From the NCBI GenBank assembly GCA_963713965.1, contig OY970217.1, positions 2,356,001 to 2,420,000 of the forward strand: a stretch of 64,000 nt of DNA. The letters run 5' to 3'. Made by a program: the position numbers and the translations under genes. Shown piece by piece: positions 50,757-58,702 of the stretch (within the stretch, counting starts at the first letter, position 1; each line of letters begins with the position of its first letter). The notes beneath the pieces were generated by a model. That model saw only the letters and a program-made list of their open reading frames with translations. It was not told the origin of the DNA and did not search any database. This DNA is from CALAGB01 sp963713965. Its GTDB lineage: Bacteria; Chloroflexota; Chloroflexia; Thermomicrobiales; Thermomicrobiaceae.

Positions 50757-51147
50757 GAAGATGAGGAGGGCGACGATGTAAACCCCGTACTGTGTAATGA
50801 GCTGCTCGATGATCTCGCTCCGAATCGAAAACCCCCGCGAGAGACCTCGCGTCGCGCACCAGTTTCAGCGTTAATATAGCCTTTTCGGCCCCTCCCGACC
50901 AGTGGTCAACGAGGCGGTATTTTGCCTGTTCTGTTGGACAGTTCCGTGCGGCGTGGCCCAATCATGCATTGCACGGACATCGCCTGTCTAGCCTCGTTTC
51001 TGCTGAATCGATACGCACCTGCACGTGAGCACACCCGTCCCTTTACCACAGTGCAATACTTGGTCCGCCTCGAATCCGGACATCCGGAATCCCGGCGGCA
51101 GGACGTTCAGGAACGGATCAGCGTGTTATTCAATGGCGCGGTGTCGA
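50757..51147. other. Intergenic region
   Basis: 391 bp between the divergent DedA and DUF4352 genes. The first ~57 bp probably code for the N-terminus of DedA (see that entry). The rest must contain both promoters; none is convincing. An open frame through here (from 50922) is an artefact of GC-rich DNA. Confidence 0.45.
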
Positions 51148-51696
51148 ATGGAGTCACGAGCAGTGCGGTTCAGGTTGGCAACTCTTCCCGCTCTCCTCTC
51201 GGTGGTGGTCGCGATCACGATGACCGCCTGTGGCGGAGGGACTGCGGCGCTTCAGAGTGGAGTAGCGACTCCAGGAGCGAACGGACATTTTCAGGTCGGT
51301 GTGGCCGCGCCGATTGGCAGCTACATCCTCACGGTCGATCGAGTGCTCTATCCCGCGGATCTCAACGGCATCAAACCGTCGGACGGAATGAAGTTTCTCA
51401 TCCTCGATCTGACCATCCAGACGACCGACTCCAGCAACGACCGCATTTCGGCCGCCGCGCAGATGGTGGTGAAGGATGGTCAGGGTACCGATTACCCGCT
51501 CGACGCGGATGTGACGCCCTCGACCGACTTCAGCACCACGCAGCTTCCAGACACGATTCCGGCACTGGGTTCGATTCACGGCGAGGTCGCCTATCAGGTG
51601 CCAGTCGATGCCACGGATCTTCGGCTTGTCTTCAATCCGAGCTTCCTACAAAGTCTGCTCGGCCACGGCAAAGAGCTGACCATCGATCTCCAGTAG
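51148..51696 (+). CDS. DUF4352-like lipoprotein
   Basis: 182 residues from ATG 51148; ATG 51133 would add five residues. The ribosome-binding site is weak for both. A lipoprotein signal peptide (FRLATLPALLSVVVAITMTAC) ends in a TAC lipobox Cys followed by GGG. The mature domain (~50-180) is a beta-sandwich of the DUF4352 type: GSYILTVDRVLYPADLNGIKPSDGMKFLILDLTIQTTDSS, then DFSTTQLPDTIPALGSIHGEVAYQVPVDATDLRLVF. DUF4352 domains are found in exported proteins of unknown function. Followed 32 bp on by a GNAT gene. Confidence 0.75.
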   Translation: MESRAVRFRLATLPALLSVVVAITMTACGGGTAALQSGVATPGANGHFQVGVAAPIGSYILTVDRVLYPADLNGIKPSDGMKFLILDLTIQTTDSSNDRISAAAQMVVKDGQGTDYPLDADVTPSTDFSTTQLPDTIPALGSIHGEVAYQVPVDATDLRLVFNPSFLQSLLGHGKELTIDLQ

Positions 51697-51728
51697 GGTG
51701 TTGCAGCACGCAAGGGAAGGGACAGGTC

Positions 51729-52121
51729 GTGGAGATCGAATATTGCATCGATCCGCCGCTGACGAACGAGGTGCTCAGCCCGCTCTTTTCGGCGGCTTGG
51801 CCCAATCACAATCCGGCGTATGACTTCGCATCAGAGCTGCGTCATGCGCTGACCTTCCTCGGTGCCTACCACGAAGACAAAATGATCGGCTTCACGCGGG
51901 TTGCCTGGGATGGCGGGATTCACGCCTTTCTTCTCGAGCCGACCGTGCATCCCGACTTTCAGCACCGCGGCATCGGGCGCAGCCTGGTGGAGCGCGCGGC
52001 GGACGTGGCTCGCGAGCGGGGTGCTGTCTGGTTCCACGTCGACTTCGAGCCCCAACTTCAGCCCTTCTATGACGCGTGCGGATTTAGCCACACACCGGCA
52101 GGGCTGATCCGGCTCCGCTGA
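51729..52121 (+). CDS. GNAT family N-acetyltransferase
   Basis: 130 residues from GTG 51729 (GGAAGGGACAGG upstream). The acetyl-CoA binding motif A reads VHPDFQHRGIGRSLVERAADVARERG (the Q/RxxGxG/A signature is QHRGIG), preceded by FTRVAWDGGIHAFLLEPT and followed by FYDACGFSHTPAGLIRL. It is a short but complete single-domain GNAT. The acceptor substrate is unknown. A long overlapping open frame upstream, in the same frame, is not considered part of the gene. Confidence 0.85.
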   Translation: MEIEYCIDPPLTNEVLSPLFSAAWPNHNPAYDFASELRHALTFLGAYHEDKMIGFTRVAWDGGIHAFLLEPTVHPDFQHRGIGRSLVERAADVARERGAVWFHVDFEPQLQPFYDACGFSHTPAGLIRLR

Positions 52122-52142
52122 CAACCGCAGAAATAGTAGCGA

Positions 52143-52175
52143 ACCGGGCCAAGACAAATGCTGTCCGGGCCCGGT
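52143..52175. terminator. Hairpin between convergent GNAT and S41 genes
   Basis: ACCGGGCC (52143-52150) and GGCCCGGT (52168-52175), a perfect 8-bp stem with a 17-nt loop. No T-tract on either strand. Its place between two convergent genes suggests a bidirectional terminator or RNA-stabilising structure. Confidence 0.5.
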
Positions 52176-52204
52176 GTACAGCGCTTCGTTGTTTGCCTGT
52201 GCGC

Positions 52205-53467
52205 CTACGATCCGCTGTTGTCGTTCAGGTACTTGATCGCACGTAGCAACTGATCGTCCTTACTCTGCTGAAGCTGATCGGCGGTCATGTTGGTCTCCTG
52301 CTCCGGCGTCAGTGGAGTCGCTCCATCCGCAAGAGAGACCTGGATATCGGGCGCAATGCCGTTGTGCCAGATCTGTCGCCCGTTCGGGGTGAGCCATTCT
52401 TCGGTGCCGAGCAGAATGGCGGATCCATCGCTGAGATGGTAGGTCGAGAGAACCGTTCCGGTGCCGAAGGTCTTGTCACCGATCAGCTTGGAACGCTCGT
52501 GATCCTGCAGTGCTCCGGCCACGATCTCGGATGAGCTTGCCGTCCCCGCGTTGATCAGCGTGACCATCGGGATGTTGAGGGCTTTGCCGCCGCCCCGCAC
52601 CGTCATCGGCGTCTTGTTCCCCTTTGCGTCCTGAACCAGCAGGACATTCCCCTCCTTGACGAACTGCGTGGTCACGCCGATCGCCTCGTCGAGGAGTCCG
52701 CCTGGATCGTTGCGCAGATCGAGCACAATCGCTGTCGCGCCAGCCTGCTGTGCGTCATTGATGGCCGAGACGAGTTGAGCTGTCGCATTGCTTGCGAACT
52801 GGCTGATCAGGATGTGCGCGTACGTGGTGCCAGGAATCATCGACCAGGTCACGCTTGGGACGGTGATCTTTGCCCGCACGATCGTGATGTCGGTTTGAGC
52901 GCTCGCGCCTGGGTGCAGCACGGTCAGGGTTACCTTTGTGCCGGCCGGACCTCGTACAAGATTAACTACTTCATCGAGCGTCATATTAGAGACGTCCTTG
53001 CCATCCACCTTCAGGATGACATCGCCGGGCAGGATGCCGGCCTTTTGAGCGGGCGTGTCTGGAATGGGGGCCACGATGGTCGGCTGACCGTTACGCGTCG
53101 TGATCTCCGCGCCGATCCCCTCAAGCTGACCTGAGAGCGATTGCTGCTCGTCATTGAGCTGTGCGGGGGTGAGAAAGCGGGTGTGACCTTCGTCGCCGAG
53201 CGCGCTGAGCATGCCCTGAATAGCGCCATAGGTCATCTTCTTCGAGTCGACTGCCTGCTGGTCGACATAGTTATTCTGCACAAGATTCCAGGCCTCCCAG
53301 AAGACGCTGAAACTATCTGGAACGCTGGTGGGTTGCGTCGAGACCGTGGTTGGGGTCTCGTTCGTGTGGCCCACGACGAATCCAGCTGTGAATGCCGCAC
53401 TCGAGAGGGCGAGCGTGAGGATGAGCACGATGAAGACGATCGCCCAAATTCGCCGCCGTCGATTCAT
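52205..53467 (-). CDS. S41 family C-terminal processing peptidase with PDZ domain
   Basis: 420 residues. An N-terminal membrane anchor or signal (RRRRIWAIVFIVLILTLALSSAAFTAGFVVG) precedes a cap region, a PDZ domain (~115-185, GIGAEITTRNGQPTIVAPIPDTPAQKAGILPGDVILKVDGKDV), and the S41 protease core. The catalytic pair is Ser311 (INAGTASSSEIVAG) and Lys332 (GDKTFGTGTV). CtpA-type proteases cut exported proteins near their C-terminus. The protein is predicted on the outer face of the membrane. It is divergent from the cupredoxin lipoprotein gene. Confidence 0.92.
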   Translation of the reverse strand: MNRRRRIWAIVFIVLILTLALSSAAFTAGFVVGHTNETPTTVSTQPTSVPDSFSVFWEAWNLVQNNYVDQQAVDSKKMTYGAIQGMLSALGDEGHTRFLTPAQLNDEQQSLSGQLEGIGAEITTRNGQPTIVAPIPDTPAQKAGILPGDVILKVDGKDVSNMTLDEVVNLVRGPAGTKVTLTVLHPGASAQTDITIVRAKITVPSVTWSMIPGTTYAHILISQFASNATAQLVSAINDAQQAGATAIVLDLRNDPGGLLDEAIGVTTQFVKEGNVLLVQDAKGNKTPMTVRGGGKALNIPMVTLINAGTASSSEIVAGALQDHERSKLIGDKTFGTGTVLSTYHLSDGSAILLGTEEWLTPNGRQIWHNGIAPDIQVSLADGATPLTPEQETNMTADQLQQSKDDQLLRAIKYLNDNSGS

Positions 53468-53987
53468 GATCGGTTGCCTCCAGCCTAATGCTGTCGTGTG
53501 AGCTTTGTTGCGGTCTGTCGCCGCCGGAGGAGCTACCGCGTCCGGACCGCTTGCGGGATGCGCAATCGATCACGTGGCTGCCGGCACGAAATCGTCCGTG
53601 GTCACCCATCATGGCGTCGTTGGATCGAGTTCGTCGCTCCGACTGACGATAGAGTGTGCTGTTTTCTGACGCGAACGTCGAGCCAGATCACAATCCTCCA
53701 CGAACATATTGCCTGATGCTCGCAGTCGAGGCCACGTGTGACGGCCCTAAAGATCCGCTGGGCGCCTCAAATCTGACGCAGATCGCATAGATTATGCGGT
53801 CGCACGGACTCGAGTCGAAAGCGTCGGGCAGAACCACCCCTATCATGTCGGGAAGTTCCACGTTCGTTTCGGCCAAAAAAATCGTATCATCGTTGGGGTT
53901 ATGCGCCGGACGTTGCTCGGTGGCGTTCGCCGGGAGAGGGGACGAAACTCCGAGCGCGGCAGCTATGTTTTGCTGAGAGGAGTCTGA
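53468..53987. other. Long divergent intergenic region
   Basis: 520 bp between the S41 protease and cupredoxin genes. A TATCAT hexamer after a poly-A run (about 53876-53890) could be the -10 box for the cupredoxin gene. The open frames here (for example minus strand 53688-53996) have no supporting features. Confidence 0.4.
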
Positions 53988-54761
53988 ATGGTTCACAAGC
54001 GGGGATTGGCGCGACTGGTCGCGATATGTGCCTTGGCCGCGTCCGTCATGCTGGTGTTAGCGGCCTGTGGTGCGTCGACGGGTGGTGGCTACGAAGCCGG
54101 GAGCACCCCGAAGGAAAGCTCCGGCGGGTCCGGCTCGTCAGGTGGTAGCGGGAACATCACCGTCACCGAGAAGGAATTCTCGATCACGCCGAATCAGGTG
54201 AGCGCTCCGGCTGGAAAGATCACTTTCACGATCAAGAATACCGGCTCGGTGGCGCACGACATCGCGGTCAACGTCGGAGGAACCGAGCAGGCTTCGCCGC
54301 TCGTTCAGCCCGGCAAGACCGAGACCTGGAGCGTGACAATCGACAAGCCTGGTACCTATGACATGTATTGCTCGGTTCCAGGGCATAAAGAAGCCGGCAT
54401 GAACGGCTCGTTGGAGGTCACCGGTGCGGCGAGCGGCGGAACTGGCGCGTCGAGCGCATCGGGCGCGGCCGCTGGTGGCGAATCCACGGTCAGCGTGAGC
54501 GAAAAAGAATTCGCGATCACGCCGTCGGATGTCACTGCTAACCCCGGGAAGATCACCTTCCAGATCAAGAACACTGGTGCCGTGGCGCACGACATCGCGA
54601 TCAACGTCGATGGAACGCCGCAGGTTTCGCCGCTCGTTCAGCCTGGCAAGACCGAGACCTGGAGCGTGACGATCGACAAGCCTGGTACCTATGACATGTA
54701 TTGCTCGGTTCCAGGGCATAAAGAAGCCGGCATGAACGGCACTCTGAAAGTCGGTTCGTAG
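53988..54761 (+). CDS. Lipoprotein with two cupredoxin domains
   Basis: 257 residues from ATG 53988 (GAGAGGAG upstream). A signal peptide ends in a lipobox (LVLAACGAS), followed by a Gly/Ser linker and two cupredoxin domains (~57-140 and ~165-257). Each has the four type-1 copper ligands: His in VAHDIA and the Cys/His/Met set in MYCSVPGHKEAGMNG. These are blue-copper electron carriers on the outer membrane face, plausibly passing electrons to an oxidase. DNA 54300-54410 and 54636-54746 is almost identical, so the second domain arose by recent duplication or gene conversion. CtaG and CopCD in the window fit a copper-using respiratory chain. Confidence 0.92.
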   Translation: MVHKRGLARLVAICALAASVMLVLAACGASTGGGYEAGSTPKESSGGSGSSGGSGNITVTEKEFSITPNQVSAPAGKITFTIKNTGSVAHDIAVNVGGTEQASPLVQPGKTETWSVTIDKPGTYDMYCSVPGHKEAGMNGSLEVTGAASGGTGASSASGAAAGGESTVSVSEKEFAITPSDVTANPGKITFQIKNTGAVAHDIAINVDGTPQVSPLVQPGKTETWSVTIDKPGTYDMYCSVPGHKEAGMNGTLKVGS

Positions 54762-54860
54762 TTCCGACTTAGCACGCGCACCTGGTCACTCGCCGGCACT
54801 GTCCGCGTTTCGCGGTCCCCGGCGAGTTCATTGTTTCCACCGTCCGGAGATATGAACTTC

Positions 54861-55043
54861 TTAGCGGCGCTTCTGGCGTGCCTGACCACCCCACCAAACG
54901 GCGAGGGCCACCACCGGGACACCGATCAGATAAAAGAGGAGTAGATCGATGGCGGCTCGCCCGTCGTAGACCATCCAGGCGACCAGGGCTACGGTGTAGA
55001 CCGTCATGATGATCAGGAAGCCAATGACGCTGTGGTTCTTCAT
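54861..55043 (-). CDS. Small two-helix membrane protein
   Basis: 60 residues from ATG 55043 (MKNHSVIGFLIIMTVYTVALVAWMVYDGRAAIDLLLFYLIGVP...). Two hydrophobic segments, with a loop YDGRAAID and a basic tail (GGQARQKRR). No strong ribosome-binding site; an upstream in-frame start at 55169 would overlap mgtE. Function unknown. Confidence 0.6.
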   Translation of the reverse strand: MKNHSVIGFLIIMTVYTVALVAWMVYDGRAAIDLLLFYLIGVPVVALAVWWGGQARQKRR

Positions 55044-55143
55044 GGAGATGCTCGTCTCTGACAAGGCTCGACGGCGGCGGTCAACTCCTGGAACGGCGCG
55101 TGTCACGCCCATTCTTGCAACGCACGTCGTCCCGAACGGTCGC

Positions 55144-56496
55144 CTACAAATGCAGCACAACTCGCGCAACTGTAAAGTAGATCATTAATCCCGTCCCGTC
55201 TACCAGCGTCGAGATGAACGGCGCGGAAACCACGGCCGGGTCCACCTTAAATTTGTTCAAGATCAGCGGTAAGACCGCGCCGACCACCGCGGCCCACACG
55301 ACGATCGTCGAAACTGAAATAGCGACCGTCAGCCCAACGTCGATTCCAACGCTCAAGGTCATGGCGCGAATGAACGTCGCCGCGGCCATAACCACGCCCA
55401 ACCCGATGGCCGTCACGAACTCCTTGCGCACGATGCGAAAAATGTCTCCGAAGCGCACATCACCGACCGCCATGGCACGTACGATGGTCGTGACGACCTG
55501 AGAGCCGACGTTTCCGCCCGTGCCGATCAGTAGTGGGATGAAAAAGGAGAGGGCAACGACGGCCTCGACCTCGCCTTGATAGTGACGCAGGACGGTGCCG
55601 GTATACGCCTCCGCGAGGAACAGCGCCAGCAACCAGCCGACGCGTTTGCGCCAGAGAAGGATCGGTTTCGCACGGAGGTAGGGCTCATCCAACGGCTCGG
55701 AACCACCAAGGCGCTCGATGTCTTCCGTGGTCTCCTGCTGCAGGATGTCGGCGACGTCTTCTACCGTGATGATCCCCAGCAGGCGGTTGTCATCGTCGAC
55801 CACCGGGACGGCCAGCAGATTGCGCTCGGTGAGCACTCTGGCGGCGATCTCCTGATCAGCCATCACCGGCACCCGCACCACCTGCGGATCGAACAGGTCG
55901 GCGATGGGAGTGTCGGGCGGACTCAGTACCAACCTGCGTAGGGCCAGAACGCCAAGCAGGTGATCCTCGGCGTCGGTCACGTAAACGTAGGAGATCGTTT
56001 CGGCTTGTTCGGAGAGACGCTGCAGCGCCAAGATCGTCTGGCGGGCGGTGAGTTCCGGCGCCACCGAGACGAACGCGGGAGTCATGCGACCACCGGCAGT
56101 GTCCGGAGGATAGAGGAGCAGGCCGCGCAGCTCTTCCGCCTCGATTGGTTCCATCTCGAACATGATTTGATCGGCGCGGTCGGGATCCATCTCGCCGAAG
56201 ACGTCGGCCGCTTCGTCTGGATCCATCGACTCCAGCACGTCGGCGGCATCGACGGTGGCCAACAGGCTCAGGATCGACGCTGCGTCGCCTGGATCGAGCT
56301 CGCCCAGGAGCTCGCCCAGCGCTTCATCCCCGAGGATCGCTGCCAGGGTGCGCGCCTCACCCAGCGTCAGGTCAGCCATGCGGTTGGCGAGCTCACCGGT
56401 CTCGGTGAGCTGATGGAGCGCCCGCTTCACCGCCTCGCCATCTTTCTGCTCGAGTGCGATATCGAGAGTGATCGGCGTTTCCTGATCGATCGTCAC
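55144..56496 (-). CDS. mgtE: Magnesium transporter MgtE
   Basis: 450 residues. The MgtE N domain (~20-125) shows the LGELDPGDAASILSLL, DAADVLESMDPDEAADVFGEMDPDRA repeats; two CBS domains follow (~135-260, APELTARQTILALQRLSEQAETISYVYVTDAEDHLLGVL and VTERNLLAVPVVDDDNRLLGIITVEDV); five membrane helices end the protein (~285-450), including GTGGNVGSQVVTTIVRAMA with the conserved pore residues. MgtE is a Mg2+-gated Mg2+ channel in the cell membrane. It overlaps the upstream MprF-like gene by 4 bp, so both form one operon. Confidence 0.96.
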   Translation of the reverse strand: MTIDQETPITLDIALEQKDGEAVKRALHQLTETGELANRMADLTLGEARTLAAILGDEALGELLGELDPGDAASILSLLATVDAADVLESMDPDEAADVFGEMDPDRADQIMFEMEPIEAEELRGLLLYPPDTAGGRMTPAFVSVAPELTARQTILALQRLSEQAETISYVYVTDAEDHLLGVLALRRLVLSPPDTPIADLFDPQVVRVPVMADQEIAARVLTERNLLAVPVVDDDNRLLGIITVEDVADILQQETTEDIERLGGSEPLDEPYLRAKPILLWRKRVGWLLALFLAEAYTGTVLRHYQGEVEAVVALSFFIPLLIGTGGNVGSQVVTTIVRAMAVGDVRFGDIFRIVRKEFVTAIGLGVVMAAATFIRAMTLSVGIDVGLTVAISVSTIVVWAAVVGAVLPLILNKFKVDPAVVSAPFISTLVDGTGLMIYFTVARVVLHL

Positions 56497-58370
56497 GCGC
56501 TGTCTCCAGACCAGTCTTCAACAGTCGCCACCGGCACGTTGGAAGCGCCGCCGGTCTTCGGCTCGGCCAGCTCCGCCGGGTGTGCAGACCCTGCCGTTGT
56601 CGCCGCCGCGGGCCGAGTCGGCACCCGTCCATTATCGTGTGAGTCATGGCTTGCCGGAACCCCGGCGGGACTGAAACCGGTGATGAGCTGCCGCACGTCG
56701 CGACCACTCAAGGTGGGCAGATATGCGCGCAAGAGGGCGTACCCAATGCGCGGCAAGCTGGAATTACCGGCGTACGCTAGGTAGATTGGCTCCCAATTGG
56801 GTTGAAATTTGGACTTGAAGTCGTTGAGCGAGGCGAAGTGGTAGAAGGAATCGAGCCGCTCCGCCGCGTGGATCAGCGCACGTTCCATGGCGCTGCTGTG
56901 CTCTTGCTCGCGCGCCACGTGACCCAGCGGGGCGGCCGAGAGGCTGGCGAAGCGGAAACTTTCCGATTGGAAGGCAAGGAGCGATTCAGCGATGAGGAAC
57001 TCCATCACACCCGGAAAGGCATCGTCTCGTCGCCGCATCAGGTCCACCACCCAGCCGTGCCGCGCGTAGACAGGCAGCCAGGTCAGAAACCCCTGCACGC
57101 GGCCACGCTCGTCGATCGCGACAGCGGTGCGGATTTCAGGATCGGGCGGGTCAGTGAGGTGTCCGAGGGTGAAGTTCATTTCGGGCAAGCCGCGTCGCGC
57201 GGTCCATTCTGCCGAAATATCCCACAGTTGGCGCACGATCTCGGGGTCGGCCGCGCGCTGATCGATCATCTCGAAACGGACATTCTCACGCCTGGCGCGG
57301 TTGCGGGCCGTGCGCACATCCTGCCAGGACTTCCCGCGGAATGAGAGGTCGGTGATGTTGACGCTGGCGTCTTCGCCGACTTTGATCCAGCTCAATCCGT
57401 GATGGCTGAATTCCCGCAGATAGTGCGCCGAAGCGCCATAGAAGCAGGGCGTCCATCCGTTCACCACCGCCAGATCGAGAAACTCGTCGATCGCGCGGCG
57501 ACAACCGTCCGGATTCCCGATGGGGTCGCCAAGCACGATGGCCACGTTGCCGATGAGGCGATAGGCGACGTAGGCGTCGCGCTCGCCATTGAGCAACGCG
57601 GTGTTGCCAGCCCAGGTCGTCATGAAGGAGGTGGTCAGATCGCCGTGCTGATGGAGCAAGTCGATCGCGCGGCGGCGATCACGCACCGTCTCGAACGTCG
57701 GTTGTAGGACCGGCCTGAGCACGACCACGACCGCGTAGACCAGCACGGCTCCCCAGGCGATGCTGATCGATGAGAGGAATGATCTCGAGCTGAGTCGCGC
57801 GCCATGCAGCGCGCCGCCGGTGCTGAACGACATGCGCGCCAGCGCCTCCCTCAACATGCCACCCACCGTGACGGGCTCGACGAACCAGTGTCGCATCAAG
57901 GTGAAGCCGAGAAGTGCGTAGAGCGGCACCAGGATCAGCGCGAAGAGTGCAGCGCGGATTCCCCGTCTCAGTGTCGGCACGTCTGGACGCGCGCGAAAGT
58001 CCTGCTGGCGCCAGATCAGGATGGCGATGAGTCCGATCTTCACCACCAGCGCATCGAGATCGATCCCTTGCACGACCGACGAGATAAGTGACGCGGAGAG
58101 CAGAACGAGCGAGGCGTACCAGGCCGTGCGACGACCGTGAAGTAGACCGCGGCCGAGCAGGATCAGAAAGATGCCTGCCAGCACGACGAAGGTGCGAGTG
58201 CCGTGTGCAACGGTGAAAGGGAGCGCGGTGTCCCAAGAAACGACGCGGGCCAGAGCGCGATTGCCGAGGACCGACACGACGTCGAAGATGCCGACGAGAA
58301 CGACCAGCGCGGCGGCAACCCGTCTCGGTGTCGAGCTGAAGGCGTGGAACGATCGTCGTCGAAACTGCAT
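56493..58370 (-). CDS. MprF-like membrane protein with C-terminal DUF2156 acyltransferase domain
   Basis: 625 residues from ATG 58370 (GAGGAA upstream). The N-terminal ~240 residues contain about six membrane helices. The C-terminal part (~265-560) is the GNAT-fold domain of the lysyl-/alanyl-phosphatidylglycerol synthase family: YVAYRLIGNVAIVLGDPIGNPDG, FYGASAHYLREFSHHGLSWIKVGEDASV, FRGKSWQDVRTARNRARRENV, ALIHAAERLDSFYHFASLNDFKSKFQPNWEPIYLAY. Such enzymes transfer amino acids from aminoacyl-tRNA to phospholipid and flip the product, changing surface charge. A 60-residue Pro/Ala/Gly tail follows. Overlaps mgtE by 4 bp. Confidence 0.88.
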   Translation of the reverse strand: MQFRRRSFHAFSSTPRRVAAALVVLVGIFDVVSVLGNRALARVVSWDTALPFTVAHGTRTFVVLAGIFLILLGRGLLHGRRTAWYASLVLLSASLISSVVQGIDLDALVVKIGLIAILIWRQQDFRARPDVPTLRRGIRAALFALILVPLYALLGFTLMRHWFVEPVTVGGMLREALARMSFSTGGALHGARLSSRSFLSSISIAWGAVLVYAVVVVLRPVLQPTFETVRDRRRAIDLLHQHGDLTTSFMTTWAGNTALLNGERDAYVAYRLIGNVAIVLGDPIGNPDGCRRAIDEFLDLAVVNGWTPCFYGASAHYLREFSHHGLSWIKVGEDASVNITDLSFRGKSWQDVRTARNRARRENVRFEMIDQRAADPEIVRQLWDISAEWTARRGLPEMNFTLGHLTDPPDPEIRTAVAIDERGRVQGFLTWLPVYARHGWVVDLMRRRDDAFPGVMEFLIAESLLAFQSESFRFASLSAAPLGHVAREQEHSSAMERALIHAAERLDSFYHFASLNDFKSKFQPNWEPIYLAYAGNSSLPRIGYALLRAYLPTLSGRDVRQLITGFSPAGVPASHDSHDNGRVPTRPAAATTAGSAHPAELAEPKTGGASNVPVATVEDWSGDSA

Positions 58371-58702
58371 CGAATCGGTTCCTCGCTCCGTAACTCGTGG
58401 TGACGTCGATCGCCCGATGCCCACACCCGATTTGGCCCCGGCACCCAAAGAAGCCTACCCAGCAATCGGACGATTGTCAGATGATGGCTCGAGATATCAC
58501 GTCCACCGAGCAAAACGCCGTACTGGCAGAAGTGTTCAAGAAGTAGGTTGTGAAGCGAATACGCCAAAGAGAGTATCGACCCCACTCGCCGCGTGCGCAT
58601 TACTTCAAGCAGACAATTCGCTCCGTCTCATGTTCTCGCTGCACGCAGAAGGTGGCATTCAGGCGGGACGTATACTTGAGTGGCGACGGCCGGACAACGA
58701 CG

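Noticed and set aside
50922..51728. Long open frame continuous with the GNAT gene, giving a 399-residue protein
   Set aside because: The upstream 269 residues are Arg/Ser/His-rich with no fold, overlap the DUF4352 gene in another frame, and a good ribosome-binding site precedes GTG 51729 where GNAT homology starts.
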